Below the pieces are notes generated by a model that was not told the DNA's origin, made no database searches, and saw nothing but the letters and a program-made list of their open reading frames with translations. Shown here piece by piece: positions 36,185 through 45,084 of a DNA stretch of 64,000 bases. Each line of letters opens with the position of its first letter. The first letter of the stretch is position 1. Source of the DNA: Stenotrophomonas raiganjensis (SeqCode) (lineage in GTDB: Bacteria > Pseudomonadota > Gammaproteobacteria > Xanthomonadales > Xanthomonadaceae); contig NZ_JAUTXR010000115.1 in assembly GCF_030658505.1 (NCBI RefSeq), positions 20,205 through 84,204 on the forward strand, in the 5' to 3' direction. The translations under genes and the position numbers were made by a program.

Positions 36185-36269
36185 TCCACCGTTCCCAGAT
36201 CACCGGGAACATTGTCTGCCTGTCGGGTAACCACGCCGTCAGCCGGTCCGTTATCCCTGGGGTGTAAGG

Positions 36270-37232
36270 ATGAACCTACGTGATCTGAAGTACCTGGTAG
36301 CCCTGGCCGACCACAAGCATTTCGGCCGGGCTGCCGCCTCCTGCTTCGTCAGCCAGCCCACGCTGTCCACGCAGATCCGCAAGCTGGAAGAAGAGCTGGG
36401 CCTGCCGCTGGTGGAACGCGCACCGCGCAAGGTGATGCTGACCCCGGCCGGCCAGGAAGCGGCGGCGCGGGCGCGGGTGATCGTGTCCGAAGTGGAGCAG
36501 CTGAAGGAAGCGGCGCGACGCAGCCGCGATCCGGAAGCCGGCACGGTGCGCCTGGGGATCTTCCCGACCCTGGGCCCCTACCTGTTGCCGCATGTGATCC
36601 CGCGCATCCGCGAGCGCTTCCCGGAGCTGGAACTGCTGCTGGTCGAAGAAAAGAGCGACGTGCTGCTGGACCGCCTGCGCGAAGGCAAGCTCGACGCGGC
36701 ACTGCTGGCCCTGCCGGTGATCGACGACCAGCTGCACGCCGAATTCCTGTTCGAGGAACCGTTCCTGCTGGCCGTGTCCGGGCGCCACCCGCTGGCCCGC
36801 CGCGAGCATCTGGACGTGCAGGAACTGGCCACGCAGAAGCTGCTGCTGCTGGAAGACGGGCACTGCCTGCGCGACCAGGCGCTGGAAGTGTGCCGCCTGT
36901 TCGGCGCCAACGAGAAGTCCGAGTTCCGCGCCACCAGCCTGGAGACGCTGCGGCAGATGGTCGCCGCCGACGTCGGCATCACCCTGCTGCCAAGCCTGTC
37001 GGTGCAGCCGCCAGTGCCGCGCTCGAACAACATCCGCCTGCTCGATTTCACCGGCGAGGGCCGTCCCAGCCGCCGCATCGCCATGATCTGGCGCCGCAGC
37101 TCGGCCATGAACGACTTCCTGATGGAGCTGGCCGACCAGTTCAAGCGCTTGCCGCAGGCGTTGTTCACCCTTGAGGCGCTGGATGCCGCCAGCGATGCGC
37201 CGGCCCTGCCCGGCCCCGCGCTGAACGGCTGA
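36270..37232 (+). CDS. oxyR: Hydrogen-peroxide-sensing regulator OxyR
   Basis: LysR-family, 320 aa. The N-terminal winged HTH has FGRAAASCFVSQPTLSTQIRK. The redox cysteines sit in LEDGHCLRDQALEVCRLFG at 199 and 208, the same numbers as in E. coli OxyR, which sets it apart from other LysR regulators. It lies 85 bp after ahpF, as in Xanthomonas. It probably binds the site at 33692-33728. Confidence 0.96.
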   Translation: MNLRDLKYLVALADHKHFGRAAASCFVSQPTLSTQIRKLEEELGLPLVERAPRKVMLTPAGQEAAARARVIVSEVEQLKEAARRSRDPEAGTVRLGIFPTLGPYLLPHVIPRIRERFPELELLLVEEKSDVLLDRLREGKLDAALLALPVIDDQLHAEFLFEEPFLLAVSGRHPLARREHLDVQELATQKLLLLEDGHCLRDQALEVCRLFGANEKSEFRATSLETLRQMVAADVGITLLPSLSVQPPVPRSNNIRLLDFTGEGRPSRRIAMIWRRSSAMNDFLMELADQFKRLPQALFTLEALDAASDAPALPGPALNG

Positions 37233-37301
37233 GCCCCCGCAGTACCGGCCTGGAATCGGTGGGAGTCGATTCCGGCCGCATTTGTCCCCACAATACAGAC
37301 A

Positions 37302-37327
37302 GGCGGCGCCAGCAGGTGCCGCCTTTT
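37302..37327 (+). terminator. Intrinsic terminator after oxyR
   Basis: GGCGGCGCC-AGCA-GGTGCCGCC forms a 9-bp stem with one wobble, followed by TTTT. It lies 70 bp past the oxyR stop and just before rnk. Confidence 0.65.
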
Positions 37328-37355
37328 GCATGGCTTTCAACCAAGGAGCTTCACC

Positions 37356-37760
37356 ATGAGTACCGCCAGCGGCCTGCCGCCGTCGATCACCGTTTCTACC
37401 TTCGACATGGACCGCCTGGACGCCATGCTCGAATCCCCTGCGCTGAGCCAGACGCCTGCCGCGCTCGCGCTTGCTGAAGAACTCAACCGGGCCACCGTGC
37501 TGGCACCGGACCAGATTCCCGAAGGCATCGTCATGATGCATTCGCGCGTGGAGTGCGAAGATGAAGTGTCGGGCGAGAAGCACGTCCTGACCCTGGTCTT
37601 CCCCCGCGAAGCCAACGTCGACGAAGGCAAGGTTTCCGTGCTGGCCCCGGTCGGCAGTGCCCTGCTGGGCCTGGCCATCGGCCAGAGCATCGACTGGAAC
37701 GCGCCCGGCGGCCGCAAGCTGCGCCTGCGCGTGACCGCGGTCCACAACGACCGCCCCTGA
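37356..37760 (+). CDS. rnk: Nucleoside diphosphate kinase regulator (GreA/GreB C-terminal fold)
   Basis: 134 aa from ATG 37356 after AAGGAG. A short N-terminal helix pair ([15 protein letters not shown]) is followed by a GreA/B C-terminal-like domain ([55 protein letters not shown]). Rnk proteins bind RNA polymerase but lack the cleavage coiled-coil. It corresponds in position to the orf following oxyR in Xanthomonas. Confidence 0.9.
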   Translation: MSTASGLPPSITVSTFDMDRLDAMLESPALSQTPAALALAEELNRATVLAPDQIPEGIVMMHSRVECEDEVSGEKHVLTLVFPREANVDEGKVSVLAPVGSALLGLAIGQSIDWNAPGGRKLRLRVTAVHNDRP

Positions 37761-37810
37761 TTACCGCTGCGCACCGCGCGCGATTCGATTTCCCTGCACC
37801 AGGAGCCGTA

Positions 37811-38767
37811 ATGAGTACCCCGTCCAAACTGTCCCAGCTGCGCGAACTGTCCGTGGTCGTTGCCGATACCGGTGACTACGACGCCATCAAGCGCCTGCAG
37901 CCGGTGGACTGCACCACCAACCCGACCCTGGTGAAGAAGGCGCTGGACCTGCCGGTCTACGCAGAGCTGATCGAACGCGAGCTGACCTGGGGCCGGCAGC
38001 AGGCGGGCGACCGCGAAGCCGTGGTGCACGCCGTGGCCGACCGCCTGACCATCGGCGTCGGCGCGCTGCTGAGCACGCTGGTGCCGGGCCGCGTGTCCAC
38101 CGAAGTGGATGCCGACCAGGCCCACGATACCGCCGCCACCGTGGCCAAGGCCCGCCAGTTCATCCAGATGTACGCCGATGCTGGCGTGCCGCGCGAGAAG
38201 ATCCTGATCAAGATCGCCGCGACCTGGGAAGGCGTGGAAGCTGCGCGCATCCTGCAGGCCGAAGGCATCGACTGCAACCTGACCCTGATCTTCAACCCGA
38301 CCCAGGCGCTGGCCTGCAGCGAAGCCGGCGCGTTCCTCATCTCGCCGTTCGTCGGCCGTATCCTCGATTGGTACGTGGCCAACGGCCAGACCCCGGCCAC
38401 CATCGACGAAGACCCGGGCGTGAAGTTCGTGCGTGGCGTGTATGCCGAATTCAAGCGCCGCGGTTCGCCGACGGTGGTGATGGGTGCCTCGTTCCGTTCG
38501 ACCGCGCAGATCGAAGCGCTGGCCGGCTGCGACCGCCTGACGATTTCGCCGGACCTGCTGGAGAAGCTGGACGCCGACCACGGCGAGTTGCCGCGCAAGC
38601 TGGTGGCCGGTGCCGCCGATGGCACGGCGGTGACCCCGATCGACGCGGCGAAGTTCGCCGCCGACCTGGCGGCCGATCCGATGGCCACCGAGAAGCTGGC
38701 GACCGGTATCGATGCGTTTGCCAAGGATCTGGAAGCACTGCGCGCGCGCATTCGTTCGGAACTGTGA
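37811..38767 (+). CDS. tal: Transaldolase
   Basis: Pentose-phosphate-pathway enzyme. 318 aa, the type I length. Seen: [19 protein letters not shown] near the N-terminus, the Schiff-base lysine in [11 protein letters not shown] (Lys134), and [21 protein letters not shown] 37811 follows AGGAG. It converges with msrA across the 712-bp locus B. Confidence 0.97.
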   Translation: MSTPSKLSQLRELSVVVADTGDYDAIKRLQPVDCTTNPTLVKKALDLPVYAELIERELTWGRQQAGDREAVVHAVADRLTIGVGALLSTLVPGRVSTEVDADQAHDTAATVAKARQFIQMYADAGVPREKILIKIAATWEGVEAARILQAEGIDCNLTLIFNPTQALACSEAGAFLISPFVGRILDWYVANGQTPATIDEDPGVKFVRGVYAEFKRRGSPTVVMGASFRSTAQIEALAGCDRLTISPDLLEKLDADHGELPRKLVAGAADGTAVTPIDAAKFAADLAADPMATEKLATGIDAFAKDLEALRARIRSEL

Positions 38768-38842
38768 TTCCGGCCAACGGCTGAGCCCCTCGTGGCGGGG
38801 GGCTGGGTCGCGAACTGCGTGGAGCAAAAGCCGCGCTGGGTC

Positions 38843-38953
38843 GGGCGGGTTGGGTTCGCGGGGGACGCCGTGAACCCATCCATGAAGTGACCCCCGGGGC
38901 TTGGCCGCGGCATCCATGCCGCGGACACCCCCGCGAACCCAACCCACCCGCCC
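38843..38953 (+). repeat. Long palindromic element B1 (forward core)
   Basis: Arms 38843-38864 and 38928-38953 pair, with a perfect run over GGGTTGGGTTCGCGGGGG. The core has GCCGTGAACCCATCCATG, GGGGCTTGGCC and the inner hairpin CCGCGGCAT-CC-ATGCCGCGG. Outside the right arm is CTCTGACAG, the reverse complement of the CTGTC-type boundary of other copies. Confidence 0.85.
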
Positions 38954-39150
38954 TCTGACAGTTTTCTGTGGCCGCCCGCCACGGAAGAAAGAAAGAAGAG
39001 CAACAGCGGGTCGCGCGCTTCGCTTGCTCGCAGCCGAGCATGGCTATGCCGGTCGTCCTGACCGGCACCCTCCGGGCCGTCGCGCAAGCGACGTTGGCAG
39101 CGGCTCCTGCCGCTGCCTTCGGCTCTACAGAAAGCACTGCAGAACCAAAC

Positions 39151-39182
39151 AAAAAGGACGCGGCGAACGCCGCGTCCTTTTT
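39151..39182. terminator. Bidirectional intrinsic terminator
   Basis: AAAAAGGACGCGGCG-AA-CGCCGCGTCCTTTTT is a perfect 15-bp stem with A5/T5 ends, plus GTTTTTC on one side and CAAAC on the other. It can stop transcripts from tal and from msrA. Confidence 0.88.
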
Positions 39183-39243
39183 GTTTTTCTTCAGTTCGTC
39201 AGTAACCAATGCTCTCGCCCACCGTCACCGGGAAACTGTCGGA

Positions 39244-39347
39244 GGTGGGACGGGTGCAGATGGCGGGACCGTCCACGGCATGGATGCCGTGGCCGAGCCC
39301 CCAAGGACGGGTTTACGGCGTGTCCCGCCATCTGCACCCGTCCCGCC
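39244..39347 (-). repeat. Long palindromic element B2 (reverse core)
   Basis: Arms 39244-39269 and 39322-39347 pair over 26 nt with one wobble. Read on the minus strand the core is GCCGTAAACCCGTCCTTGGG, then GGCTCGGCC and the inner hairpin CACGGCAT-CC-ATGCCGTG. It is preceded by AACTGTCGGA. Confidence 0.88.
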
Positions 39348-39370
39348 AAACTCACAGCAAACCAGAGCCG

Positions 39371-39436
39371 CTTGGCTTTGGCTTTGGCTTTGGCTTTGGC
39401 TTTGGCTTTGGCTTTGGCTTTGGCCTTGGCCTTGGC
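39371..39436 (+). repeat. Hexamer microsatellite, 11 units of YTTGGC
   Basis: One CTTGGC, eight uninterrupted TTTGGC, then two CTTGGC. It sits outside element B2, in the place where loci A and C carry GCTGTT arrays, and begins 44 bp downstream of the msrA stop. Confidence 0.93.
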
Positions 39437-39479
39437 TTTCAGCCGTTGACGTTGCCCGCCGCAGGCGGACCACCGCGCG

Positions 39480-40166
39480 TCAGCGCGGCGCCTCCACATC
39501 CAACCCGATCGGGCAGCTCACGCCGGTGCCGCCAATACCGCAGTAGCCGTTCGGGTTCTTCGCCAGGTACTGCTGGTGGTAGTCCTCGGCGTAGTAGTAC
39601 GCCGGTGCCGGGTAGACGATCTCAGTGGTGATCGGGCCGTAGCCGGCTGCGGCCAGCTGCGCCTGGTAGGCCTCGCGGCTGGCCAGCGCGGCCTTGTACT
39701 GGGCCTCGTCGGTGGCATGGATCGCCGAACGGTACTGGGTGCCGGTGTCGTTGCCCTGGCGCATGCCCTGGGTCGGGTCGTGGCTTTCCCAGAACAACTG
39801 CAGCAGCCGTTCCAGGCTCACCACCGCCGGGTCAAACACGACCTGCACCACTTCGGTGTGGCCGGTCAGGCCCGAGCAGACCTCTTCATAGGTCGGGTTC
39901 GGCGTAATGCCACCGGCATAACCGACCGAGGTGCTGTACACGCCCGGCTCGGTCCAGAACTTGCGCTCTGCGCCCCAGAAACAGCCCAGCGCAAAGCGGA
40001 TCTGCTGCAGGCCGGCGAAACGGTCCTTCAGCGGATGGCTGTTCACGAAGTGCTGGTTGCTATGCAGCGGCAGCGGCTGGTCACGCCCCGGCAGCGCCTC
40101 TTCCGGACGCGGCAGGCGCTGCTTGAAGGCGCCGATGCCGAGGATGCCCTGGCCAATTCCCAACAT
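39480..40166 (-). CDS. msrA: Peptide methionine sulfoxide reductase A
   Basis: Reduces methionine-S-sulfoxide. 228 aa, with an N-terminal ~55-residue extension before the catalytic motif [13 protein letters not shown] (Cys62), as in the longer MsrA type. [31 protein letters not shown] and the C-terminal [20 protein letters not shown] follow, with another Cys in the last. ATG 40164-40166. Close to the peroxide-defence locus, but separately transcribed. Confidence 0.95.
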   Translation of the reverse strand: MLGIGQGILGIGAFKQRLPRPEEALPGRDQPLPLHSNQHFVNSHPLKDRFAGLQQIRFALGCFWGAERKFWTEPGVYSTSVGYAGGITPNPTYEEVCSGLTGHTEVVQVVFDPAVVSLERLLQLFWESHDPTQGMRQGNDTGTQYRSAIHATDEAQYKAALASREAYQAQLAAAGYGPITTEIVYPAPAYYYAEDYHQQYLAKNPNGYCGIGGTGVSCPIGLDVEAPR

Positions 40167-40175
40167 GATGCGCTC

Positions 40176-40439
40176 CTACGCCGGAAGGCCGGCAATGTCG
40201 TCTGCATCGGAAATGGGGTCGGACGGGGCTTGGCCCAAGTCCAGCGCCGCCACGATGTCCTCGGCCTGCAGGCGTGCCGCATCGGGGATTCCCACCCGCA
40301 GCACGCCAAACAGCGGCAGCTCCCCCATCCCGCCCAGCAGCTGCTCACCGAACACGAAGGCGGGAATACCGGCATCTTCCAGCGCGTGCTTGACCAGATG
40401 GGCGTCGAACAGGTTGTCGGCCTTGTACACGATGTGCAT
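40176..40439 (-). CDS. DUF2007 small protein
   Basis: 87 aa. VYKADNLFDAHLVKHALEDA and GIPAFVFGEQLLGGMGELPL, then VGIPDAARLQAEDIVAAL, match DUF2007 (a predicted GlnB-like signalling fold). It ends 9 bp before msrA and is probably co-transcribed with it. Role unknown. Confidence 0.85.
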   Translation of the reverse strand: MHIVYKADNLFDAHLVKHALEDAGIPAFVFGEQLLGGMGELPLFGVLRVGIPDAARLQAEDIVAALDLGQAPSDPISDADDIAGLPA

Positions 40440-40519
40440 GCGGCGGCTCCTCGGGACAGGGGTCCAGCATACGCCCGGGCGCTGAATGCCGCCGGTGACG
40501 GCGGATGGCCGTTCCGCCT

Positions 40520-40574
40520 GCCAGCGGCCGGCGCTACCTGAAGATGGGCTGGTAGTGCCGGCCGCTGGCCGGCA
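40520..40574. repeat. SMAG pair in the DUF2007/glnS divergent gap
   Basis: GCCAGCGGCCGGCGCTACC and GTAGTGCCGGCCGCTGGCCGG face each other with the GTAG ends inward. It sits 79 bp before glnS. Confidence 0.85.
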
Positions 40575-40652
40575 TGCCCACACCCCCACCGGGCAGCCCT
40601 GCCCCGTACGCGCTAGACTGTTGGTCTTTCTGCCCTTTTTCGCCCCAGACTC

Positions 40653-42401
40653 ATGTCCGAGCATACCCCCGCCAGCCCCGAGACCCCCGCCGACAGCCAC
40701 GAGAAGCGCGACTTCATCCGCCAGATCGTGCGCGAGGACCTGGCCAGCGGAAAGCACCAGGCGATCAAGACCCGCTTCCCGCCCGAGCCGAACGGCTACC
40801 TGCACATCGGTCACGCCAAGTCGATCTGCCTGAACTTCGGCATCGCCGGTGAATTCAGCGGCGTCTGCAACCTGCGCTTCGACGACACCAACCCGGCCAA
40901 GGAAGATCCGGAATACGTGACCGCCATCCAGGACGACGTGCGCTGGCTGGGCTTCAGCTGGAACGAGCTGCGCCATGCCTCGGACTACTTCCAGACCTAT
41001 TACCTGGCTGCCGAGAAGCTGATCGAACAGGGCAAGGCCTATGTCTGCGACCTGTCCGCCGAGGAAGTGCGCGCCTACCGCGGCACCCTGACCGAGCCGG
41101 GCCGCCCGTCGCCGTGGCGCGACCGCAGCGTCGAGGAAAACCTCGACCTGTTCCGCCGCATGCGTGCCGGTGAGTTCCCGGATGGCGCGCGCACCCTGCG
41201 CGCGAAGATCGACATGGCCAGCGGCAACATCAACCTTCGCGATCCGGCGCTGTACCGCATCAAGCACGTCGAGCACCAGAACACCGGCAACGCGTGGCCG
41301 ATCTACCCGATGTACGACTTCGCGCACGCACTGGGCGACTCGATCGAGGGCATCACCCACTCGCTGTGCACGCTGGAATTCGAAGACCACCGCCCGCTGT
41401 ACGACTGGTGCGTGGACAACGTCGATTTCGCCCATGACGACACGCTGACCCAGCCGCTGGTCGATGCCGGCCTGCCGCGCGAAGCGGCCAAGCCGCGCCA
41501 GATCGAGTTCTCGCGCCTGAACATCAACTACACGGTGATGAGCAAGCGCAAGCTGATGGCGCTGGTTACCGAGCAGCTGGTGGACGGCTGGGAAGACCCG
41601 CGCATGCCGACCCTGCAGGGCCTGCGTCGCCGTGGCTACACCCCGGCCGCGATGCGCCTGTTCGCCGAGCGCGTGGGCATCAGCAAGCAGAACTCGCTGA
41701 TCGACTTCAGCGTGCTGGAAGGCGCGTTGCGCGAAGACCTGGACAGTGCAGCGCCGCGCCGCATGGCAGTGATCGATCCGGTCAAGCTGGTGCTGACCAA
41801 CCTGCCGGAAGGCCATGAAGAACAGCTGACCTTCAGCAACCACCCGAAGGACGAGAGCTTCGGCAGCCGCGAAGTGCCGTTCGCACGCGAAGTGTGGATC
41901 GACCGCGAGGACTTCGCCGAAGTGCCGCCGAAGGGCTGGAAGCGTCTGGTGCCCGGTGGCGAAGTGCGCCTGCGCGGCGCCGGCATCATCCGCTGCGACG
42001 AAGTGATCAAGGATGCCGACGGCACCATCACCGAGCTGCGCGGCTGGCTGGATCCGGAATCGCGTCCGGGCATGGAAGGCGCCAACCGCAAGGTCAAGGG
42101 CACCATCCACTGGGTCAGCGCCGTGCATGGCGTGCCGGCCGAGATCCGCCTGTACGACCGCCTGTTCTCGGTGCCGAACCCGGATGATGAATCGGAAGGC
42201 AAGACCTACCGCGATTACCTCAATCCGGAATCGCGCCGCACCGTCACCGGCTATGTCGAGCCGGCCGCGGCCAGCGCCGCGCCGGAGCAGTCGTTCCAGT
42301 TCGAACGTACCGGCTACTTCGTCGCCGACCGCCGCGACCACACCGAAGCCACGCCGGTGTTCAACCGCAGCGTGACCCTGCGCGACACCTGGTCGGCCTG
42401 A
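40653..42401 (+). CDS. glnS: Glutaminyl-tRNA synthetase
   Basis: Class I aminoacyl-tRNA synthetase, 582 aa. The HIGH motif lies in [19 protein letters not shown], followed by [16 protein letters not shown]. The KMSKS-like motif is VMSKRKL. The C-terminal beta-barrel anticodon domain is complete (VMLTNLPEG-like strand through [11 protein letters not shown]). Its substrate tRNA-Gln(TTG) is at 1403-1479. Confidence 0.97.
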   Translation: MSEHTPASPETPADSHEKRDFIRQIVREDLASGKHQAIKTRFPPEPNGYLHIGHAKSICLNFGIAGEFSGVCNLRFDDTNPAKEDPEYVTAIQDDVRWLGFSWNELRHASDYFQTYYLAAEKLIEQGKAYVCDLSAEEVRAYRGTLTEPGRPSPWRDRSVEENLDLFRRMRAGEFPDGARTLRAKIDMASGNINLRDPALYRIKHVEHQNTGNAWPIYPMYDFAHALGDSIEGITHSLCTLEFEDHRPLYDWCVDNVDFAHDDTLTQPLVDAGLPREAAKPRQIEFSRLNINYTVMSKRKLMALVTEQLVDGWEDPRMPTLQGLRRRGYTPAAMRLFAERVGISKQNSLIDFSVLEGALREDLDSAAPRRMAVIDPVKLVLTNLPEGHEEQLTFSNHPKDESFGSREVPFAREVWIDREDFAEVPPKGWKRLVPGGEVRLRGAGIIRCDEVIKDADGTITELRGWLDPESRPGMEGANRKVKGTIHWVSAVHGVPAEIRLYDRLFSVPNPDDESEGKTYRDYLNPESRRTVTGYVEPAAASAAPEQSFQFERTGYFVADRRDHTEATPVFNRSVTLRDTWSA

Positions 42402-42444
42402 GGACCTGCGCGGGCGCCTGGATGGCGCCCGCACGACCGCGACG

Positions 42445-43092
42445 ATGATCACCGCCCTTTCCGCCCTGCTCTGGTTCATCTCGCAGCATCCGCTGCTGAC
42501 GTTCTTTGCAGCGATGGTGCTGGCCGGGCTGGTCTCGTGGTGGCGGCGCTTTCCGGGCTACGCCATCGTGGTGTTCCCGCTGGCGATGCTCAACATGTTC
42601 CTCGGCCATTTCCTCAACGCCACCTTCCTCAACATGGTGGGCGAGCGCGGTGAAGCGGTGATTGTCAAGGCCGAGCGGACCAGCTCCACGCTCAACGAAC
42701 AGTACATCTGGCGCTACGAAGGGGTGCTGCGTACCGCCGAGGGCCGCGATGTGGAGGTGGTGTTCCACACCAATACCGCTTCGCTGTGGCCGCTGGAAAA
42801 CGCCATCCGTATCCCGGCGCGCGACCAGCCGTTCGTGGTCAAGTACACGCCGGGCTTCCCACGCAACTTCGTCATCCTCACCAATGAATCCCCGCACGGC
42901 GTCGCCCAGGCCCGGGCCAGCGCGCGCGAGCGGGTGGAGGTGGCGGCACGCAAGCTGCATTTCAGCCCGGGCAATGCCGATTTCCGCGCGGACTATCGCC
43001 GCGAGCTGGAAACCTGGCTGCGCGAGCACGGCAACGATCCGCAGCAGCAATCCGACGCGCAGCGATATCGGGCCGAACTTGACGCGCTGTGA
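42445..43092 (+). CDS. Hypothetical inner-membrane protein
   Basis: 215 aa with two N-terminal hydrophobic segments (LSALLWFISQHPLLTFFAAM, YAIVVFPLAMLNMFLGHFL) and a ~145-residue soluble part with a beta-rich stretch (GEAVIVKAERTSSTLNEQYI, VEVVFHTNTASLWPLE) and an Arg/Glu-rich helical C-terminus. No family recognised. It lies 43 bp after glnS. Confidence 0.72.
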   Translation: MITALSALLWFISQHPLLTFFAAMVLAGLVSWWRRFPGYAIVVFPLAMLNMFLGHFLNATFLNMVGERGEAVIVKAERTSSTLNEQYIWRYEGVLRTAEGRDVEVVFHTNTASLWPLENAIRIPARDQPFVVKYTPGFPRNFVILTNESPHGVAQARASARERVEVAARKLHFSPGNADFRADYRRELETWLREHGNDPQQQSDAQRYRAELDAL

Positions 43093-43154
43093 GGTTGGGG
43101 CTGCTTCTTACACTACGAGAATTCGATTGACAGGTCGGTTGAGACAAATCACGC

Positions 43155-43619
43155 ATGAGGATTGACCGCGATTTCATGATTTTCTGCGCCGCGTTCTCAG
43201 GGATCGCTGAACGAAAGAAGTGTGTCGGCATACAAGGAAGCGAGTCGGAGCCCTTCATGCTGAAGGTATACGACGAATATCTCTCGACCTCACATCCAAA
43301 ACCCGACATCAAGTGGATCGACTCTGTCTCTGGCGCAGTCCAAGCGTGGATGATCGAAACCATCGACAGGTACTTTCTCTCGATGGACAAAGCACCTCGT
43401 TGGGTGCGTGAACCCAGCTGGCGCTTCATTGATGACAACCCCATGGTCTTTGTCAGCCAGATAGATCTTGAAGACAACGCGACAATGAGGAACAACGCGT
43501 CGGCAGGTGAGGTTCTTTATCTGTTCAGCGGCAGGCAGGCGTGCGACGGGGGCTGGGAGCTGAAGGTAAAGCTCGTCAAGCAGGACAAAGCGACTCCCGG
43601 AACAAGCTACCTTGGTTAG
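43155..43619 (+). CDS. Hypothetical protein, lower-GC, possibly acquired
   Basis: 154 aa, about 50% GC, well below neighbouring genes, with rarer codons such as ATA, AGG and TCA. No signal peptide or membrane segment. The central PRWVREPSWRF...NPMVFVSQIDL resembles a motif of YwqG/DUF1963-like and some immunity-type small proteins, but no family is assigned. No clear ribosome site precedes ATG 43155; ATG at codon 8 is possible. A TTGACA at 43127-43132 has no matching -10. Confidence 0.6.
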   Translation: MRIDRDFMIFCAAFSGIAERKKCVGIQGSESEPFMLKVYDEYLSTSHPKPDIKWIDSVSGAVQAWMIETIDRYFLSMDKAPRWVREPSWRFIDDNPMVFVSQIDLEDNATMRNNASAGEVLYLFSGRQACDGGWELKVKLVKQDKATPGTSYLG

Positions 43620-43703
43620 TTCTGGCTGGACCGGCACTTCGTGCATTTCTGAGACACCAGGCCATGCCCATTGATGGCATTCCTCTTACCAACCTGTGCC
43701 CTT

Positions 43704-44426
43704 ATGACCGACGGTGCTTCTCCACTCCTCCCGCTGCTGCAGCAGGTCCTGCAGGACGCCGGCATCGCCAGCCGCGCCGACGGCGGCGCGCTGCTGCTGG
43801 ACAGCGGCCTGCGCCTGACCCCGCATGCGATGGCGGCGCACGCACGCGACAACGGCGGCTGGCAGACCTCCACCGTCATCGAAAGCCAGCATCCGCAGCT
43901 GTTCGCCGATGGCCTGTTTGAGTACCAGCACGCCAACGGTGCCGATGAGCAGGCATCGCTGTTGTCCGGCTTCCAGGCCTGGGTGCGGGTGGACCTGGCG
44001 ACCCTGCAGACCGCGATCGGCGCCGAAGATGCACAGGGCCTGCCGATGATGGGCCTGACCTATCCGGCCAGCGACGACGGCGCGGAACACGAACGCACCG
44101 TGGTACTGGGGCCGCTGGCCCATTACCGCGCGCAGGAAGTGGATGCCTCCACCTGCAGCGAGGACGATCATGGTTCCTGCCCCTGCTGCCTGTTCACGCG
44201 CAGCATGGAGGCCTTCGACGAGCTGCTGAAAGCCCGCCAATTCCTCGCCATCCGCCTGTTCGCCTCGCGCGATGCCGACGGCCTGTGCGAGGCCGATTGC
44301 CGGGTCAACGGCCACGACTTTGCCGCCGCCCTGCCCCTGCTGCGCGCCTACGCCGCCAGCTGGCCGCAGGCCGGGCTGGAATTCCGCAAGCAGTACGTGG
44401 TGATCCGCACCGGCTCGCCGGGCTGA
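43704..44426 (+). CDS. Hypothetical protein, possibly DUF6348 family
   Basis: 240 aa from ATG 43704. No signal or membrane segment. It begins SPLLPLLQQVLQDAGIAS, has FQAWVRVDLATLQTAIG and a Cys-rich patch STCSEDDHGSCPCCLFTRS (about 149-167). The C-terminus is FAAALPLLRAYAASWP...KQYVVIR. The overall pattern recalls DUF6348 proteins, from memory only. Neighbours give no clear functional hint. Confidence 0.65.
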   Translation: MTDGASPLLPLLQQVLQDAGIASRADGGALLLDSGLRLTPHAMAAHARDNGGWQTSTVIESQHPQLFADGLFEYQHANGADEQASLLSGFQAWVRVDLATLQTAIGAEDAQGLPMMGLTYPASDDGAEHERTVVLGPLAHYRAQEVDASTCSEDDHGSCPCCLFTRSMEAFDELLKARQFLAIRLFASRDADGLCEADCRVNGHDFAAALPLLRAYAASWPQAGLEFRKQYVVIRTGSPG

Positions 44427-44523
44427 TCCGCCGCCACACCCGATACAGGCCTGTGCGGCTACACTGCGCGCCGGTTTCCCAAGCAACCGCACCTTCTTCC
44501 ATTCCCTACGAGGCACCCCCGCG

Positions 44524-45084
44524 ATGCTGTATGCGCAAGTCCACCTGACCCTTCCCGCCTGGATCCACGACCAGATCGACCTGGATCGTCGATATCCGGG
44601 CGATGAGGCCAAGGTCGCGCTGGCGATCGAGCTGTCGCGGCTGAACGTCGAGCACGCCAGTGGCGGCCCGTTCGGTGCCGTGGTGTTCGGCCCGGATGAC
44701 AAGGTGATCGCTGCCGGCGTGAACCGGGTGATGCCGCACGCGACCTCGCTGGCGCATGCCGAGAACATGGCCTACATGCTGGCCCAGCAGCGCCTGCAGA
44801 CCCCGCGCCTGAACGCGGTGCTGTCGCCGGTCACCCTGGCCACCAGCTCGCAGCCGTGCTGCCAGTGCTATGGCGCCACCGTGTGGGCCGGCATCGACCG
44901 CCTGCTGATCGGTGCCAACTCGGCCGACGTCGAGGAACTGACCCCGTTCGATGAAGGCCCGCTGCCGGCCGACTGGGTGGGCGAGCTCAACAAGCGCGGC
45001 ATCGAAGTGGTGCAGGGCCTGAACCGCGACGCCGCGCGCAGCGTGCTGCGTGCCTATGGGGAAAGCGATGGCGCCCGTTACTGA
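44524..45084 (+). CDS. Nucleoside/base deaminase (CMP/dCMP-type zinc fold)
   Basis: 186 aa. The zinc and proton-shuttle motif HAEN in SLAHAENMAYMLAQQ and the second zinc motif PCCQC in SSQPCCQCYGATVWAG define the cytidine-deaminase-like fold. GGPFGAVVFGPDD is the usual strand before it. The closest type is guanine-deaminase/TadA-like nucleoside deaminase; the substrate is not determined. The 3' end overlaps rlmM by 17 nt. Confidence 0.88.
   Translation: MLYAQVHLTLPAWIHDQIDLDRRYPGDEAKVALAIELSRLNVEHASGGPFGAVVFGPDDKVIAAGVNRVMPHATSLAHAENMAYMLAQQRLQTPRLNAVLSPVTLATSSQPCCQCYGATVWAGIDRLLIGANSADVEELTPFDEGPLPADWVGELNKRGIEVVQGLNRDAARSVLRAYGESDGARY

Larger units (their letters stand above)
38768..39479. 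other. Gene-free repeat locus B between convergent tal and msrA
   Basis: 712 bp with no credible gene; open frames here run through palindromes and simple repeats. In order: long palindrome B1, a purine-rich stretch, a degenerate REP region (about 39036-39130), a bidirectional terminator, long palindrome B2 in opposite orientation, and a TTTGGC hexamer array. Confidence 0.88.

Noticed and set aside
39191..39499. Minus-strand open frame encoding an alternating Lys-Ala repeat next to msrA
   Set aside because: It is the translation of the TTTGGC hexamer array plus palindrome B2 and has no ribosome site or conserved start; the hexamer stays open in any frame by chance.
1403..42401. Functional link between tRNA-Gln and glnS in one window
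   Set aside because: They are 39 kb apart in different transcription units; coincidence is the simplest reading.
43127..43132. TTGACA as promoter of the 43155 gene
   Set aside because: No -10-like hexamer lies 16-18 bp downstream, and the start codon is only 22 bp away.
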